Positions 1 through 8,734 of a stretch of 64,000 bases of DNA are shown here, in pieces. The notes below the pieces were generated by a model. It was not told where the DNA came from, made no database searches, and worked only from the letters and a program-made list of their open reading frames with translations. Positions within the stretch are counted from its first letter, which is position 1. Each line of letters begins with the position of its first letter. Source of the DNA: Phycisphaerales bacterium (GTDB taxonomy: Bacteria > Planctomycetota > Phycisphaerae > Sedimentisphaerales > UBA12454); contig PLMU01000003.1 of assembly GCA_003142595.1 (NCBI GenBank), positions 70,501 through 134,500 of the forward strand, read 5' to 3'. Position numbers and translations under genes: made by a program.

Positions 1-1
1 G

Positions 2-208
2 ACGGACGCGGGAATTCCTGTAACAATAATAAGAGGTTATGAATTCGAAATTGATGAAACAAGAAATATCTCCAACACAATGCGATTTGTCGGCGACGAT
101 AAGGATATTATGCAGATTGTGCGGGGTACGATGGAATTGACTTCTTACACTTTCAGAAGCTTTGCCAAAAAACTTGTCTTCCGCATCGGCTCGTGGTTTA
201 TACGTTAA
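2..208 (+). CDS. C-terminal end of a CofE-like (F420-0:gamma-glutamyl ligase family) protein, partial
   Basis: An open frame enters from the left edge and ends at TAA 206-208, giving the last 68 residues of a protein. The visible stretch begins TDAGIPVTIIRGYEFE and continues with a conserved acidic/hydrophobic tail ending in GSWFIR. The AGIPV-x-x-x-RGY pattern followed by a short acidic segment resembles the C-terminal region of CofE-type coenzyme F420:glutamate ligase domains. These are also found in planctomycetes as stand-alone proteins of uncertain substrate. The N-terminus and active site lie outside the window, so the family call is tentative. The next 90 bases hold no gene. Confidence 0.45.
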   Translation, partial: TDAGIPVTIIRGYEFEIDETRNISNTMRFVGDDKDIMQIVRGTMELTSYTFRSFAKKLVFRIGSWFIR

Positions 209-301
209 AATGAACTAAATGGCCGAGACAAAGAAAAAATATTATCGCCAATACGTGAAGTATCCACCAATTTAATGTAAATAATTTAAACTGACCCATA
301 T

Positions 302-799
302 TTACCTCCACAGCATAAAGCCGAGATAATAAACAACACTTACCACAACTAAATGAACAAACCACCATCCCATATTGGGATAACGATAGCTTACGCCTGT
401 TTTCTCTCTGGTTGCGTCATAGCCGAAAAATTCCAAATCAAAGAGAGCCTTTCCAATAAAAAATTTGCCCCACAAAATCAATATATCAGCTAACAATGTA
501 TTCAAAAGAACAACCTGAAGCGTCGCAGGATTCGGCCAATGAGCAATCGAAAAATGAGCCATTGTGACAGTGCCTATAATAACTAAAAAACCGTTTAAAA
601 TATAGCCGTAAGAAATCGTTTTCCTGAAACAAAAAAGAACTGGTACAACCAAAATACCCAAAATACACGAAATAGCAGGAACAAGGTTTGAATAATTGGT
701 CTTGATTGGATGAATTCGAGTGTGAAGTAAAATTCCCCCGATTGAAAGCGATATCAGCCCGGCGAGCAGTATTGTCTTAATATAAGTTCTAACAGTCAT
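302..799 (-). CDS. Hypothetical integral membrane protein, 165 aa
   Basis: No family was recognised. The protein has about five hydrophobic segments: near residues 8-25, 40-58, 66-84, 95-115 and 144-162. Between the last two lies a polar loop rich in aromatic and charged residues. There is no signal-peptide cleavage motif, so the first segment is probably a membrane anchor. A good ribosome-binding site (AAGGAG, 8 bases before ATG) sits upstream. The gene follows uvrC on the same strand after 35 bases, so the two could be co-transcribed. The product is presumably in the inner membrane; its role is unknown. Confidence 0.7.
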   Translation of the reverse strand: MTVRTYIKTILLAGLISLSIGGILLHTRIHPIKTNYSNLVPAISCILGILVVPVLFCFRKTISYGYILNGFLVIIGTVTMAHFSIAHWPNPATLQVVLLNTLLADILILWGKFFIGKALFDLEFFGYDATREKTGVSYRYPNMGWWFVHLVVVSVVYYLGFMLWR

Positions 800-834
800 G
801 ATTTTCTCCTTAAAAACAAAATTATACAGCGTTA

Positions 835-2157
835 TTACCCATTAAGCATCTTTTTTTTTCGCAGGATATGATGATAATGCTGCGCAAAACGGTGCGCTTC
901 ATCGCGAACATACTGCAAAAGTTTTTTTGCCGGGTTTGTTGCGGGCAGTTTCAGAGGTTCATCTTTGCCCGCGACGTAAATTATCTCCTCCCTTTTTGCC
1001 AGCGCGACAAGTTTTGGCGGTGAGACTTTCAATTCTTTAAAGGCATCCTGTGCCGCGTGGAGCTGACCGATTCCGCCGTCAACTAAAACCAAATCAGGCC
1101 AAAGCTCCTGGCCTGTCGCAGCGTGATAGAAACGCCTGACTAAAACTTCCTTCAGGCAGGCATAATCGTCTATTCCGCTGACGGTTTTAATTTTGTATCT
1201 TCTGTAGCCCGCTTTAAAAGGTTTGCCGTCGATAAATCGCACAAGCGAACCGACCGTATCGGCCCCGGCGATATGAGCGATATCGAAACCTTCAATTATG
1301 CGAACGGGATTAGGACAATCCAAAAGCTTCTGCAATTTCACAAGGGCATCCGTCGGGTCTGTAAAGAAAACTTCCGGCTGAACGTCCTCGCTGACAGAGC
1401 CGCGTTTGTCGAGATTTTCAATCAGCCTGATTCTGTCGCGATACATTGCCGCTTTTTCATAATCCCGTCTGCCGGCAGTTTCGTCCATTTGCTTTTGCAG
1501 CTGTTTTAAAACTGTTGTTCTTTTGGAATTAAGAAATTTAACCAAATCGCCAATATTTTTGCGATAATCGGTTTTACTGAGGTAATCAGCGCAGGGTGCC
1601 GTGCACTGTTTTATGCTGTAAAGGATACAGGGCCTGAAAAACCGCCGTTTCTCGTCAGATGCTGAAATTTCAAGCCGACAGGTGCGAAACTTAAATATCT
1701 TCTGCAGGATAACCATCGCCCCTCTCAAGTCGCCAACATTAGCGAACGGACCAAACAAGCGACTGTTAGCCTGCGGCTTGCGGGTTATATAAACGCCCGG
1801 AAATTCATCACGAATCGTTATTTCAAGATAAGGAAATGTCCTATCATCGGTTAAATCTGAATTATAAGGCGGGTGAATATCTTTTATCAGCCTTGCTTCC
1901 TGTAAAACAGCGTCAACTTCGTTTTTTGTCTCAAGGAAGTCAACTATTTCGACCTTGGCGAGCATCTCGGCGATTTTCGGTCCGCGGGTCGATTCGATAT
2001 CCGACGACGGCTGAAAATAACTGGCGACTCTCGACCGCAAATTGCCCGCTTTGCCGATATAAAGAACCGTTTCCTTGGAATCCTTCATAAAATACAGGCC
2101 GGAACCGGTAGGAAATGTACGTATTATTTGCCGAAGTTTTTCAAATTTGTCTGCCAT
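835..2157 (-). CDS. uvrC: Excinuclease ABC subunit C-like nuclease lacking the HhH domain
   Basis: UvrC makes the dual incisions around DNA lesions in nucleotide excision repair. The N-terminal GIY-YIG domain is visible (GLYFMKD then VLYIGKAGNLRSRV, about residues 21-45). It is followed by a UVR helix pair near residues 210-240 (KQMDETAGRRDYEKAAMYRD) and the RNase H-like nuclease core. The core keeps its acidic and His residues in FDIAH, LVDGG and RDEAHRFA. The protein stops about 15 residues after that last motif (440 aa; typical UvrC is about 600 aa). The tandem helix-hairpin-helix domain is therefore absent, and no frame downstream restores it. The start at MADKFEKL was chosen because the 29 codons before it do not resemble the family. 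Confidence 0.88.
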   Translation of the reverse strand: MADKFEKLRQIIRTFPTGSGLYFMKDSKETVLYIGKAGNLRSRVASYFQPSSDIESTRGPKIAEMLAKVEIVDFLETKNEVDAVLQEARLIKDIHPPYNSDLTDDRTFPYLEITIRDEFPGVYITRKPQANSRLFGPFANVGDLRGAMVILQKIFKFRTCRLEISASDEKRRFFRPCILYSIKQCTAPCADYLSKTDYRKNIGDLVKFLNSKRTTVLKQLQKQMDETAGRRDYEKAAMYRDRIRLIENLDKRGSVSEDVQPEVFFTDPTDALVKLQKLLDCPNPVRIIEGFDIAHIAGADTVGSLVRFIDGKPFKAGYRRYKIKTVSGIDDYACLKEVLVRRFYHAATGQELWPDLVLVDGGIGQLHAAQDAFKELKVSPPKLVALAKREEIIYVAGKDEPLKLPATNPAKKLLQYVRDEAHRFAQHYHHILRKKKMLNG

Positions 2158-2414
2158 TCGTTTCTTATTGTAACTGATTTTTGCCTTACAAGCGATGACA
2201 AGTGGGTTGTGTGATGGGAAAATCTCAAAAAAATGCCATAACAAAGGCTAAAATAACGTCCGATAATTTACTTATTATTAAATAATTTTTACACCCTAAT
2301 CGCCAGGTAAACAAGTAACAGGAGCGAGAAAAAAATATATTACTAAAAAAATTTTCCGCAGGTTCATAATCTACAAGGACTAACGAAATTTTAATAATTT
2401 TTTCATTTTTTAGG

Positions 2415-2446
2415 TTGATAAAAGGATATTCGAGGCGTAGTATAAA
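2415..2446 (+). promoter_or_regulatory. Putative sigma-70-type promoter of nrdJ
   Basis: TTGATA (2415-2420) is followed after 17 bases by TAGTAT (2438-2443), which overlaps TATAAA (2441-2446). Transcription would start near 2450, just before the two NrdR-type boxes. This is inference from motif match only. Confidence 0.5.
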
Positions 2447-2459
2447 TTACGGTGTTAAT

Positions 2460-2505
2460 CACCTATATATTGTGGATTAGCCACAATTTTTACAATATAT
2501 TGTGT
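2460..2505 (+). promoter_or_regulatory. Tandem NrdR boxes upstream of nrdJ
   Basis: Two copies of the NrdR-box core CwAtATaTwG are present: CTATATATTG at 2463-2472 and CAATATATTG at 2493-2502. They lie 30 bases apart, about three helical turns, which is the paired and phased layout known for NrdR operators. Flanking bases (cac...tgg and tta...tgt) partly match the 16-bp consensus ends. They lie just downstream of the putative promoter and 140-190 bases before the nrdJ start. NrdR represses ribonucleotide reductase genes when dATP is plentiful; nrdR itself is not in this window. Confidence 0.75.
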
Positions 2506-2647
2506 ATCCGGCACCTATTTTTGATACAATGGCGGAAGGTAAAATCTGTGATGCAGGTATTTTTGAGCTTTTTGTTATTTCGCAGGACCAATCAGATAGA
2601 TGCAGGACGAGTTTAGTCGCAAGGCGCGAGTATTTGCAGGGAGGCAC

Positions 2648-5600
2648 ATGGCCACGATGAGCAATTCGAATGGATTTATGGATCGAAACGAAAAAAGCGG
2701 TATGTATAATTGGCAGGGTTCTGGTAATTCCAGGCCCAAAGGCTTGAAGATAACTCAGTTTTTCTCCACGCCTGCGGTTCATCCGTTCGACCAGCTCGAA
2801 TGGGAAACAAGGCAGGCAAAAATCACCGGCGACGGCGGCGAAGTAGTCTTCGAACAGAACGACGTCGAAGTGCCCGCTTCCTGGAGTCAGCTTGCCACAA
2901 AGGTTGTCGTCAGCAAATACTTCTACGGCGATATGGATACCGGCCATCGTGAAAACTCAGTCAAGCAGCTTATTCACCGGGTTTGTCGAACTATCGCCGA
3001 CAGAGGACACAAAGACGGATACTTCGCTACCCAGACAGATACGGAAAACTTCTATAACGAACTTGTCTGGCTGTGCGTCAATCAATACGGCTCATTCAAT
3101 TCTCCGGTTTGGTTCAACGTCGGGTTAAAAGACGTTTACGGCATTGAAGGCAGCGAACACAACTGGCACTGGGACCTCAAACAAAATAAAGCGATGCCCT
3201 GCAAAAGCAGTTACGAATATCCGCAGGCCTCGGCCTGTTTCATCCAGTCCGTAAAGGACACGATGGAAGATATTATGAAGCTTGCCGCAAGTGAAGCTAT
3301 GCTCTTTAAGCACGGCTCAGGAACCGGCACAGACCTTTCAACCCTCCGCAGCAGCAAAGAGAAACTTGCCGGCGGCGGAAAGCCATCGGGTCCACTGAGC
3401 TTTATGCGCGTTTACGACCAAATCGCTGCCGTTGTAAAATCCGGCGGAAAAACAAGACGCGCCGCAAAAATGCAATCATTAATGGTAACTCATCCGGATA
3501 TTAAGGAATTTATCTCCGCTAAGATGGAAGAAGAGAAAAAAGCCCGCGCTCTAATCAGGGAAGGATACGGCGGGCCTTTCAACAACGACGCTTACAACAG
3601 TGTGATGTTCCAGAACTCAAACCTGTCGGTCAGAGTTACCGATGAGTTTATGGAAGCGGTTGAAAAAGACGATACATGGACAACCCGCGAAGTTACCAGC
3701 GGCAAACCTTCGGTAAAATACAAGGCAAACGAGCTTATGGACTTAATTGCCGAAGCGACAAGGCTTTGCGGCGACCCGGGCATCCAGTATCATTCCACAA
3801 TTAACAGATGGCACACCTGCCCGAATTCCGGCGAAATCCACGCCTCCAATCCGTGCAGCGAATATATGTTCCTCGACGATTCGGCCTGCAACCTTGCCTC
3901 GCTCAACCTGATGAAGTTCAGAAAAGAAGATGGCTCGTTCGACGTGGAAAGATTCAAGACTGCGATACGAATTTACATCATCGCTCAGGAAATTCTCGTC
4001 GATAACGGCAGCTACCCGAATTCAATGATTACGGAAAACAGTCATAACTTCCGCGCTTTGGGATTAGGTTACGCAAATCTCGGCTGTCTTATGATGAGTC
4101 TTGCCCTGGCCTATGACAGCGATGAGGCAAGAACCTGGGCATCGGCGATAAGTGCAATCCTTACTGGAACTGCGTATATTACAAGCGCTGAAATCGCCGC
4201 CATAAAAGGCCCATTTGAAAAATACCAGTTAAACGGTCAGCCTATGCTGAACGTAATCAATATGCACCGCGAGCATTGCAGAAACATCTCAGAAGTGCAG
4301 TGCCCCGATTATCTGCTCAGTGCAGCAAGAGACGCATGGGACCAGGCGCTTGACGCAGGTTCAAAGTTCGGATTCAGAAACGCACAGGTTACAGTTCTTG
4401 CTCCGACAGGCACTATCGGCTTTATGATGGACTGTGACACAACGGGAGTTGAGCCGGATATTGCGCTTGTAAAGTACAAACTTCTGGCCGGCGGCGGAAT
4501 CTTCAAAATCGTCAACAAAACCGTCCCGATGGCGCTGGAAAGAATCGGCTATAGCGCAGAAGACATTAAACATATCTGCGATGACATCGATAAAGATGAT
4601 ACAATTGAAACAAGCAAAAAACTTAATAAGGAACATTTGTCGATATTCGATTGTGCTTTCAAGCCGCAAAAAGGCTCCCGCAGCATACATTATATGGCTC
4701 ATATTAAAATGATGGCCGCGGTTCAGCCGTTCATCAGCGGCGCAATCAGCAAAACCATTAATATGTCTAAAGAAACAACTGCTGAAGAGGTCCGCTCTGC
4801 GTATATGGAAGGCTGGAAACTTGGTTTAAAGGCAGTCGCAATTTATCGCGACGGCTCAAAACTGCTTCAGCCGGTAAAAACCAATGAACATACGGACGAT
4901 TCTAAGGAAGAATTTAAAAAGCCCATCGCTACCGCCAAACCGTATAGGCGAAGGCTGCCGGAAACCAGGAAAAGTATCACGCACAAATTTTCCGTTATCG
5001 GCCATGAAGGTTATTTAACGGTCGGCCTGTATGATGACGGCCAGCCGGGCGAACTGTTTATCACTATGGCCAAGGAAGGCAGCACGGTCGGCGGCTTGAT
5101 GGATGTCGTTGGCACCTGCGTTTCGATGGCCCTGCAATATGGTGTGCCGCTGATTACGCTTGTCGATAAGTTCAGACACGCAAGGTTTGAGCCGGCAGGA
5201 ATGACTTCAAACAAAAAAATCCCATTCGCAAAGAGTCTGATTGACTATATCTTCTGCTGGATGGGTTGCGAATTTATCCCCGGCTACGCGGAAAAGAACA
5301 CGCCGAACCGTTCGGAAGGCAATTCGCCGGACAATAAAACTACAACTACGGCAAAGACCCTTGTCGAAAAAACAAAAGACCTTGCCAAAAAAATCGCCGA
5401 GGCCAAGTCTATCCAGCCAAAACCGCCAGTAAAACCTATTGACGAGGATTCATTGTCGCATCGGCACGAAAAAAGCAGATTGGCCGATTTAGCCGACAGG
5501 ACTATCGCGATGGTAACTTCAATCGTCAAAGGCGACAGCGACATACAGGCTGAGGCCGCCGCAGTCCAGCAGTTTAACGCCCAGTTCGAGCATTTTCAGG

Positions 5601-5698
5601 ATGATGCGCCGGTCTGCGATATCTGCGGCTCGATTACCGTCCGCAACGGCTCGTGCTACAAATGCTTTAACTGCGGCAATTCAATGGGCTGCAGCTAA
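2648..5698 (+). CDS. nrdJ: Adenosylcobalamin-dependent (class II) ribonucleoside-diphosphate reductase
   Basis: Reduces ribonucleotides to deoxyribonucleotides using adenosylcobalamin, so it is oxygen-independent. The ten-stranded barrel is recognised by ACFIQSVKDTME, the loop FKHGSGTGTDLS and the active-site stretch NPCSEYMFLDDSACNLASLNL near residues 400-420. The barrel end is marked by APTGTIGFMMDCDTTGVEPD. The C-terminal extension has the TSCPD-like region (MDVVGTCVSMALQYG) and ends in a Cys-rich tail, CDICG...CYKCFNCG, which shuttles reducing equivalents. At 1016 aa it is of the long NrdJ type. The start is uncertain: ATG 2648 lies 3 bases after GGGAGG, while ATG 2600 and ATG 2657 are alternatives. 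The gene stands alone behind two NrdR boxes. Confidence 0.93.
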   Translation: MATMSNSNGFMDRNEKSGMYNWQGSGNSRPKGLKITQFFSTPAVHPFDQLEWETRQAKITGDGGEVVFEQNDVEVPASWSQLATKVVVSKYFYGDMDTGHRENSVKQLIHRVCRTIADRGHKDGYFATQTDTENFYNELVWLCVNQYGSFNSPVWFNVGLKDVYGIEGSEHNWHWDLKQNKAMPCKSSYEYPQASACFIQSVKDTMEDIMKLAASEAMLFKHGSGTGTDLSTLRSSKEKLAGGGKPSGPLSFMRVYDQIAAVVKSGGKTRRAAKMQSLMVTHPDIKEFISAKMEEEKKARALIREGYGGPFNNDAYNSVMFQNSNLSVRVTDEFMEAVEKDDTWTTREVTSGKPSVKYKANELMDLIAEATRLCGDPGIQYHSTINRWHTCPNSGEIHASNPCSEYMFLDDSACNLASLNLMKFRKEDGSFDVERFKTAIRIYIIAQEILVDNGSYPNSMITENSHNFRALGLGYANLGCLMMSLALAYDSDEARTWASAISAILTGTAYITSAEIAAIKGPFEKYQLNGQPMLNVINMHREHCRNISEVQCPDYLLSAARDAWDQALDAGSKFGFRNAQVTVLAPTGTIGFMMDCDTTGVEPDIALVKYKLLAGGGIFKIVNKTVPMALERIGYSAEDIKHICDDIDKDDTIETSKKLNKEHLSIFDCAFKPQKGSRSIHYMAHIKMMAAVQPFISGAISKTINMSKETTAEEVRSAYMEGWKLGLKAVAIYRDGSKLLQPVKTNEHTDDSKEEFKKPIATAKPYRRRLPETRKSITHKFSVIGHEGYLTVGLYDDGQPGELFITMAKEGSTVGGLMDVVGTCVSMALQYGVPLITLVDKFRHARFEPAGMTSNKKIPFAKSLIDYIFCWMGCEFIPGYAEKNTPNRSEGNSPDNKTTTTAKTLVEKTKDLAKKIAEAKSIQPKPPVKPIDEDSLSHRHEKSRLADLADRTIAMVTSIVKGDSDIQAEAAAVQQFNAQFEHFQDDAPVCDICGSITVRNGSCYKCFNCGNSMGCS

Positions 5699-5778
5699 AA
5701 GGCCAAAATAAAGAATAAAAGAGAAGCTGGGTCGACAAATTACTCACGATCCGGCTGTTAAAATCTACAAAAAATGCG

Positions 5779-5806
5779 TTGACACCTCTTTTTTGGCCGT
5801 TATAAT
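5779..5806 (+). promoter_or_regulatory. Near-consensus sigma-70 promoter of rplM-rpsI
   Basis: A perfect TTGACA (5779-5784), a 16-base spacer and a perfect TATAAT (5801-5806) lie 33 bases before the rplM start. Transcription would begin near 5813. This is the strongest promoter match in the window and fits a ribosomal protein operon. Confidence 0.85.
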
Positions 5807-5838
5807 ACTTCGTTTCCTAAACATTTAAGAAAGAATCT

Positions 5839-6267
5839 ATGAAGAGTTTTTTAGCTAAAAAAGAACAAATTCAGCGAAAATGGCATATAGTTGACGCCGA
5901 TGGGGCGATTCTGGGCAGATTAGCCGCCAAAATAGCGCCGATTTTGATGGGCAAAACAAAGCCGATTTACACGCCATCCGTTGATACCGGCGATTTTGTC
6001 ATTGTCATAAACGCCGAAGGAATAAGACTTACCGGCAAAAAGGCCCAGGCCAAGTTGTACGACTACTACACATTTTATCCCGGCGGACATAAATATGTCA
6101 CCTTTGAGGATTTGATGAAAAGAAAGCCTGAAAAAGTCGTCGAGCTTGCCGTAAAGAGAATGCTGCCAAAGACCGCTCTGGGCGAAGATATGTTTAAGAA
6201 ATTAAAGGTTTATCGCGGTACGAATCATAAACATGCCGCGCAGCAGCCTGAAAAAATCGAATTATAA
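5839..6267 (+). CDS. rplM: 50S ribosomal protein L13
   Basis: Structural component of the large ribosomal subunit that binds 23S rRNA early in assembly. The 142-residue protein shows the family features: WHIVDADGAILGRLAA near the N-terminus, the GD-F-VVIN core (GDFVIVINAEGIRLTGKKA) and the C-terminal MLPKTALG motif followed by KLKVYRGTNHKH. Its length matches bacterial L13. It is followed after 23 bases by rpsI, the usual rplM-rpsI pair, and the two share the promoter just upstream. Confidence 0.97.
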   Translation: MKSFLAKKEQIQRKWHIVDADGAILGRLAAKIAPILMGKTKPIYTPSVDTGDFVIVINAEGIRLTGKKAQAKLYDYYTFYPGGHKYVTFEDLMKRKPEKVVELAVKRMLPKTALGEDMFKKLKVYRGTNHKHAAQQPEKIEL

Positions 6268-6290
6268 ATAATTTTACGGAAACTTAAAAT

Positions 6291-6770
6291 ATGGCAGAAA
6301 CTCCAGCAAACACAAATACCCCTCTGGCAGGATTAAAGGTCCCGGCCACTGCAGCGCAGCCTGCCCAAAAGCCCAAGGCAAAAGATATTTATACCTGGGG
6401 AACCGGCAGAAGAAAAACATCCGTCGCAAGGGTCCGAATCGCACCGGGAAAGGGCGAGCTTAAAATAAATAACAGAGAGCTCGACAAATTCTTCACGAGA
6501 CCTCAGGATATTAGTAATGTCATCGCTCCATTGAAGGCGACCAAGACTGAAAAGAGTCTTGATATCCTTGTCAATGTCAAAGGCGGCGGAATTACCGGCC
6601 AAAGCGGCGCTATTATGCTTGGAATCGCGAGGGCATTGAAGATTTACGACCCGACTTTGCTTCCGGCACTTAGAGACGGTGGTTTCCTGACCCGTGACGG
6701 CAGGATGGTCGAAAGGAAAAAGCCTGGACAGTCCGGCGCCAGAAGGAGATACCAGTTCTCAAAACGTTAA
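6291..6770 (+). CDS. rpsI: 30S ribosomal protein S9
   Basis: Component of the small-subunit head; its C-terminal tail reaches the P-site tRNA. The conserved start of the fold, YTWGTGRRKTSVARVRI, begins at about residue 34. It follows an Ala/Pro/Thr-rich extension of some 30 residues that most S9 proteins lack. The family C-terminus is intact: LRDGGFLTRDGRMVERKKPG and the final RRRYQFSKR. It is the second gene of the rplM-rpsI operon, and an intrinsic terminator follows 30 bases later. Confidence 0.97.
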   Translation: MAETPANTNTPLAGLKVPATAAQPAQKPKAKDIYTWGTGRRKTSVARVRIAPGKGELKINNRELDKFFTRPQDISNVIAPLKATKTEKSLDILVNVKGGGITGQSGAIMLGIARALKIYDPTLLPALRDGGFLTRDGRMVERKKPGQSGARRRYQFSKR

Positions 6771-6799
6771 TTGCAAATTACCTTCAGGATTATTACAAT

Positions 6800-6830
6800 G
6801 GCCGCGATACGAGAACGCGGCCTTTTTTTT
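6800..6830 (+). terminator. Intrinsic terminator after rpsI
   Basis: Perfect 7-bp stem GGCCGCG (6800-6806) / CGCGGCC (6816-6822), 9-base loop, then eight T (6823-6830). It separates rpsI from argC, whose ribosome-binding site begins just after the T run. Confidence 0.9.
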
Positions 6831-6842
6831 GGAGATTTTAAA

Positions 6843-7847
6843 ATGTTAAATGTCGCTATTATAGGTGCCAGCGGATACACCGGAGCCGAGGCTATCGAAA
6901 TTTTGCTCCGCCATCCGCAGGCCAAACTTGCCTATCTTACCGCTCTGCCGGAAGAATGCGGAAATGTCGCAGACGTTTTTCCGCGATTCAAGGGACGATG
7001 TTCACTTGATATCGAACCGCTTCAGATGAATAAACTCATAGACAAGGCAAAAATCGTTCTGTGCTGCCTGCCGCACAAGGTATCGATGGAATTTGTACCT
7101 AACCTGCTCAAGGCGGGCTTGAAAGTTATCGACTTCAGCGCGGACTATCGAATCAAAGATGTCAAAGTCTATGAAAAATATTACCAGCCGCACAGCGATA
7201 AGGAAAATCTCAAGCACGCAGTCTATGGTCTTTGCGAACTGAACCGCGATAAAATTAAGGACGCAAAACTTATCGCCAACCCCGGCTGTTTCCCGACAAG
7301 TTTCATTCTCGGCACAGCTCCTCTTTTGAAAAACAATCTCATCAAAGGCACTGCGATTGTGAACTCCGTTACAGGCACCAGCGGCGCCGGCAAAAATCCA
7401 TCGAAGAATTTCCATTTTCCGAATATGAACGAAAATTTCTATGCTTACAGCATTGGCAAACATCGTCATCAGCCTGAGATGGAACAGATTGCAGGCGAAA
7501 TCACAGGCAAGAGCTTTGAAGTCCTGTTCCAGCCGCACGTCGGCCCATTCGATTACGGAATACTGTCAACGATTTATTGCGAGCCGAAAGAAAAAATCAC
7601 AGCGGAAAAACTAACTGAATTGTATAAGGAATTTTACAAAAATGAGCGTTTTGTGCAGGTGCTTAATACTGCCCCGATGCTCAAAGATATTGCCAAGACA
7701 AATTATTGCCAGATTTATCCGGCTGTATGCAAGGACAAGATTGTAATTTTCAGTGCCATAGACAACCTGATAAAAGGCGCTTCCGGCCAGGCTATCCAGA
7801 ATATGAACATTATGTATGGTTTCGATGAAACCGCAGGACTTTTATAG
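6843..7847 (+). CDS. argC: N-acetyl-gamma-glutamyl-phosphate reductase
   Basis: Third step of arginine biosynthesis: NADPH-dependent reduction of N-acetylglutamyl phosphate to the semialdehyde. The N-terminal Rossmann motif is NVAIIGASGYTGAE. The catalytic cysteine lies in LIANPGCFPTSFILG, followed by NSVTGTSGAGK. The C-terminus VIFSAIDNLIKGASGQAIQNMNIMYG is typical. The 334-residue length is normal. ATG 6843 was chosen because it has GGAG 8 bases upstream and starts directly at the nucleotide-binding strand; the longer frame would run into the rpsI terminator. The nitrilase-family gene follows after 2 bases and argJ after that, so the three are probably one operon. Confidence 0.95.
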   Translation: MLNVAIIGASGYTGAEAIEILLRHPQAKLAYLTALPEECGNVADVFPRFKGRCSLDIEPLQMNKLIDKAKIVLCCLPHKVSMEFVPNLLKAGLKVIDFSADYRIKDVKVYEKYYQPHSDKENLKHAVYGLCELNRDKIKDAKLIANPGCFPTSFILGTAPLLKNNLIKGTAIVNSVTGTSGAGKNPSKNFHFPNMNENFYAYSIGKHRHQPEMEQIAGEITGKSFEVLFQPHVGPFDYGILSTIYCEPKEKITAEKLTELYKEFYKNERFVQVLNTAPMLKDIAKTNYCQIYPAVCKDKIVIFSAIDNLIKGASGQAIQNMNIMYGFDETAGLL

Positions 7848-7849
7848 CA

Positions 7850-8716
7850 ATGGCGAATCCCGGAACAATTAAAATTGCGACCTGCCAGTTTCCTGTAAGT
7901 GAAATTGTCGAGCAGAATTCAAAATATATTCAGAAGTATCTGCGCAAAGCAAAAAAACTCGGCGCCGAGATTGTTCACTTCTCCGAATGCGCTTTAAGCG
8001 GCTACGCAGGTGTTGATTTCGATTCTCTCGATGGCTATGATTGGCCTTTGCTTGTCGAAGAGACCAAAAAAATTATGGCCCTTGCCGGCAAATTGCAGCT
8101 ATGGGTCGTCCTTGGCAGCACACACAAACTTACTGAGCCGAATAAGCCGCATAATTGTCTGTATCTTATTAATCCGCAGATTAATCCACAGGGCAAAATT
8201 GAGGACAGATACGACAAACGTTTCTGCACCAATAGCGACTTGAATTATTACACGCCCGGTGACAGGTTCGTAACTTTTGAACTTAACGGCGTAAAATGCG
8301 CCCTGCTTATATGCTTTGATTTGCGTTTTCCTGAATTGTATAGAGAATTGAGAAAATTAAATGTTCAGTGTATCTTTCAGTCGTTTTATAATGCCCGACA
8401 GAAAGAGCAAAGTGTGCACAGACATATAATCAGACAGACAATGCAGGCAAATGCCGCTTCGAATTATTTTTGGGTAAGTCTGGCAAACTCCTGCGGCGAA
8501 ATCGCTCCGTATCCATCCTGTTTTATCCAGCCCGACGGCGAAATTGTAAATGAATTAAAAACTCATAAGCCCGGCATAATGGTTAATACTGTCGATACTG
8601 CAAAATCTTTTTACGACCCCTCGGCCCAGTTCAGAGACCTCGCGATGAAAGGGATTTTAACAAACGGCCCCGGCTCAATAAATGACCCCAGAAGCAAAGA
8701 TACAAAAACTTTATAA
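7850..8716 (+). CDS. Carbon-nitrogen hydrolase (nitrilase superfamily)
   Basis: Hydrolyses a non-peptide C-N bond; the substrate cannot be told from sequence. The Glu-Lys-Cys catalytic triad of the superfamily is complete: E46 in HFSECALSGY, K123 in RYDKRF and C155 in LLICFDLRFPELYR. The 288-residue length fits a single-domain amidase or N-carbamoyl hydrolase. It sits two bases after argC and 18 before argJ, so it is co-transcribed with arginine biosynthesis genes. A role in amide or carbamoyl nitrogen metabolism is possible but not shown. No signal peptide is seen; the protein is cytoplasmic. Confidence 0.85.
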   Translation: MANPGTIKIATCQFPVSEIVEQNSKYIQKYLRKAKKLGAEIVHFSECALSGYAGVDFDSLDGYDWPLLVEETKKIMALAGKLQLWVVLGSTHKLTEPNKPHNCLYLINPQINPQGKIEDRYDKRFCTNSDLNYYTPGDRFVTFELNGVKCALLICFDLRFPELYRELRKLNVQCIFQSFYNARQKEQSVHRHIIRQTMQANAASNYFWVSLANSCGEIAPYPSCFIQPDGEIVNELKTHKPGIMVNTVDTAKSFYDPSAQFRDLAMKGILTNGPGSINDPRSKDTKTL

Positions 8717-8734
8717 CACAACAGGAATGCAAAA

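Noticed and set aside
2245-2600. Cobalamin riboswitch before nrdJ
   Set aside because: No B12-box-like sequence or suitable fold was found; the NrdR boxes explain the region better.
2477-2947. Open frame of 156 codons on the minus strand overlapping the nrdJ start
   Set aside because: It is antisense to well-supported nrdJ sequence and to the NrdR boxes and shows no family pattern.
7002-7538. 178-codon minus-strand frame within argC
   Set aside because: Antisense shadow of a complete argC with intact active-site motifs.
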